From the NCBI GenBank assembly GCA_037074615.1, contig CM073535.1, forward strand, positions 558,001 through 622,000: a stretch of DNA of 64,000 bases. The letters are read 5' to 3'. Of this stretch, positions 63,531 through 64,000 are shown in pieces. A model generated the notes under the pieces. That model had not been told where the DNA came from. It worked only from the letters and a program-made list of their open reading frames with translations, and did not search any database. Position numbers and translations under genes: made by a program. The stretch's first letter is position 1. Every line of letters begins with the position of its first letter. The stretch comes from Leucaena leucocephala. Lineage: Eukaryota; Streptophyta; Magnoliopsida; Fabales; Fabaceae.

Positions 63531-64000
63531 TATAACAGAGAACTTCACAAGGCTTCAGAAATATTCAGAGCTTATTGAGAGTTGCAGCAAGTTCTGTTGC
63601 CTTATAATCTTGCCTTCCCATTATGTATGATGTCTATAGAACTTTATAAAAGTGAGAAAAGATGATGTCCTTTTCTTTTATCTGGTTCACTTTTGCACTT
63701 TATGTTCAATCAGAGAAAAAGCAAGCATAAATTTTCTTACAAGCGGAATGTATTGGGGTATACAAGTTCCAGGGTAAGATATCAAAGCACTGATTGGGAA
63801 TGCTATATGTTTTCGTTCTGCTGTTTTCTAACAACAAAATCGACCGGTAAGTATTTGTTGTTACTTTTATTGTGCTTCCTAGATATCAAAAGTGACTTTG
63901 AGGAGGACGAGATTTGTGTTTAATATTAAAAGTTGTAAGACACTATTTCAAACACTGTCAGTCCATATTGAAAATGGTCCTCCTCTTAGATACCTTTCAA
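63531..64000. other. Upstream flank of the subtilase fragment
   Basis: Presumed promoter side of the subtilase relic. No other gene is recognised before the window ends. Confidence 0.5.

Overview
This window is nuclear DNA from a flowering plant, most likely a woody eudicot of the rosid type. The genes have many GT-AG introns, the intergenic DNA is strongly AT-rich, and the proteins are plant-specific (RALF peptide, PPR proteins, class A heat-stress factor, plastidial acyl-ACP synthetase, bifunctional aspartokinase/homoserine dehydrogenase). I saw no bacterial operon, CRISPR array, organellar gene, tRNA or rRNA. The species cannot be named from this alone.

Layout, left to right: S-adenosylhomocysteine hydrolase (+, 0.7-2.7 kb); a broken ankyrin/PGG gene (-, 4.2-6.6 kb); a RALF peptide gene (-, 8.3-8.7 kb); HSFA5 (-, 9.7-12.8 kb); a polygalacturonase (+, 14.2-15.9 kb); an intronless P-class PPR gene (-, 17.4-19.3 kb); a 5'-truncated GT47 exostosin fragment (+, 20.3-20.8 kb); a decayed selenium-binding-protein copy (-, 22.8-24.8 kb) and an intact one (-, 27.6-30.4 kb); a PPR-DYW pseudogene (+, 32.4-34.2 kb) plus a small remnant of a second copy at 27.4 kb; an 18-exon acyl-activating enzyme of the AAE15/16 type (-, 34.8-45.4 kb); about 6 kb of repeat-rich AT DNA; a 17-exon aspartokinase/homoserine dehydrogenase (+, 52-60.9 kb); and a truncated subtilase (-, 62.8-63.5 kb).

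From memory, SAHH, RALF, HSFA5, exostosin, SBP1 (tandem), PPR and AAE15 occur in the same order on Arabidopsis chromosome 4 (At4g13940 to At4g14070). The left two thirds of the window therefore looks like an old conserved block. The aspartokinase gene lies outside that block.

No new biological system is evident. The most informative structures are the SBP-PPR segmental duplication, in which one SBP and both PPR copies have decayed; a probable hAT-type element with an 8-bp target duplication; a long-arm foldback MITE; three copies of one LINE/SINE-type 3' tail; and an aspartokinase gene whose transit-peptide exon is out of phase with the rest. The living genes are mostly independent housekeeping, wall, stress and organelle genes and do not form one pathway.
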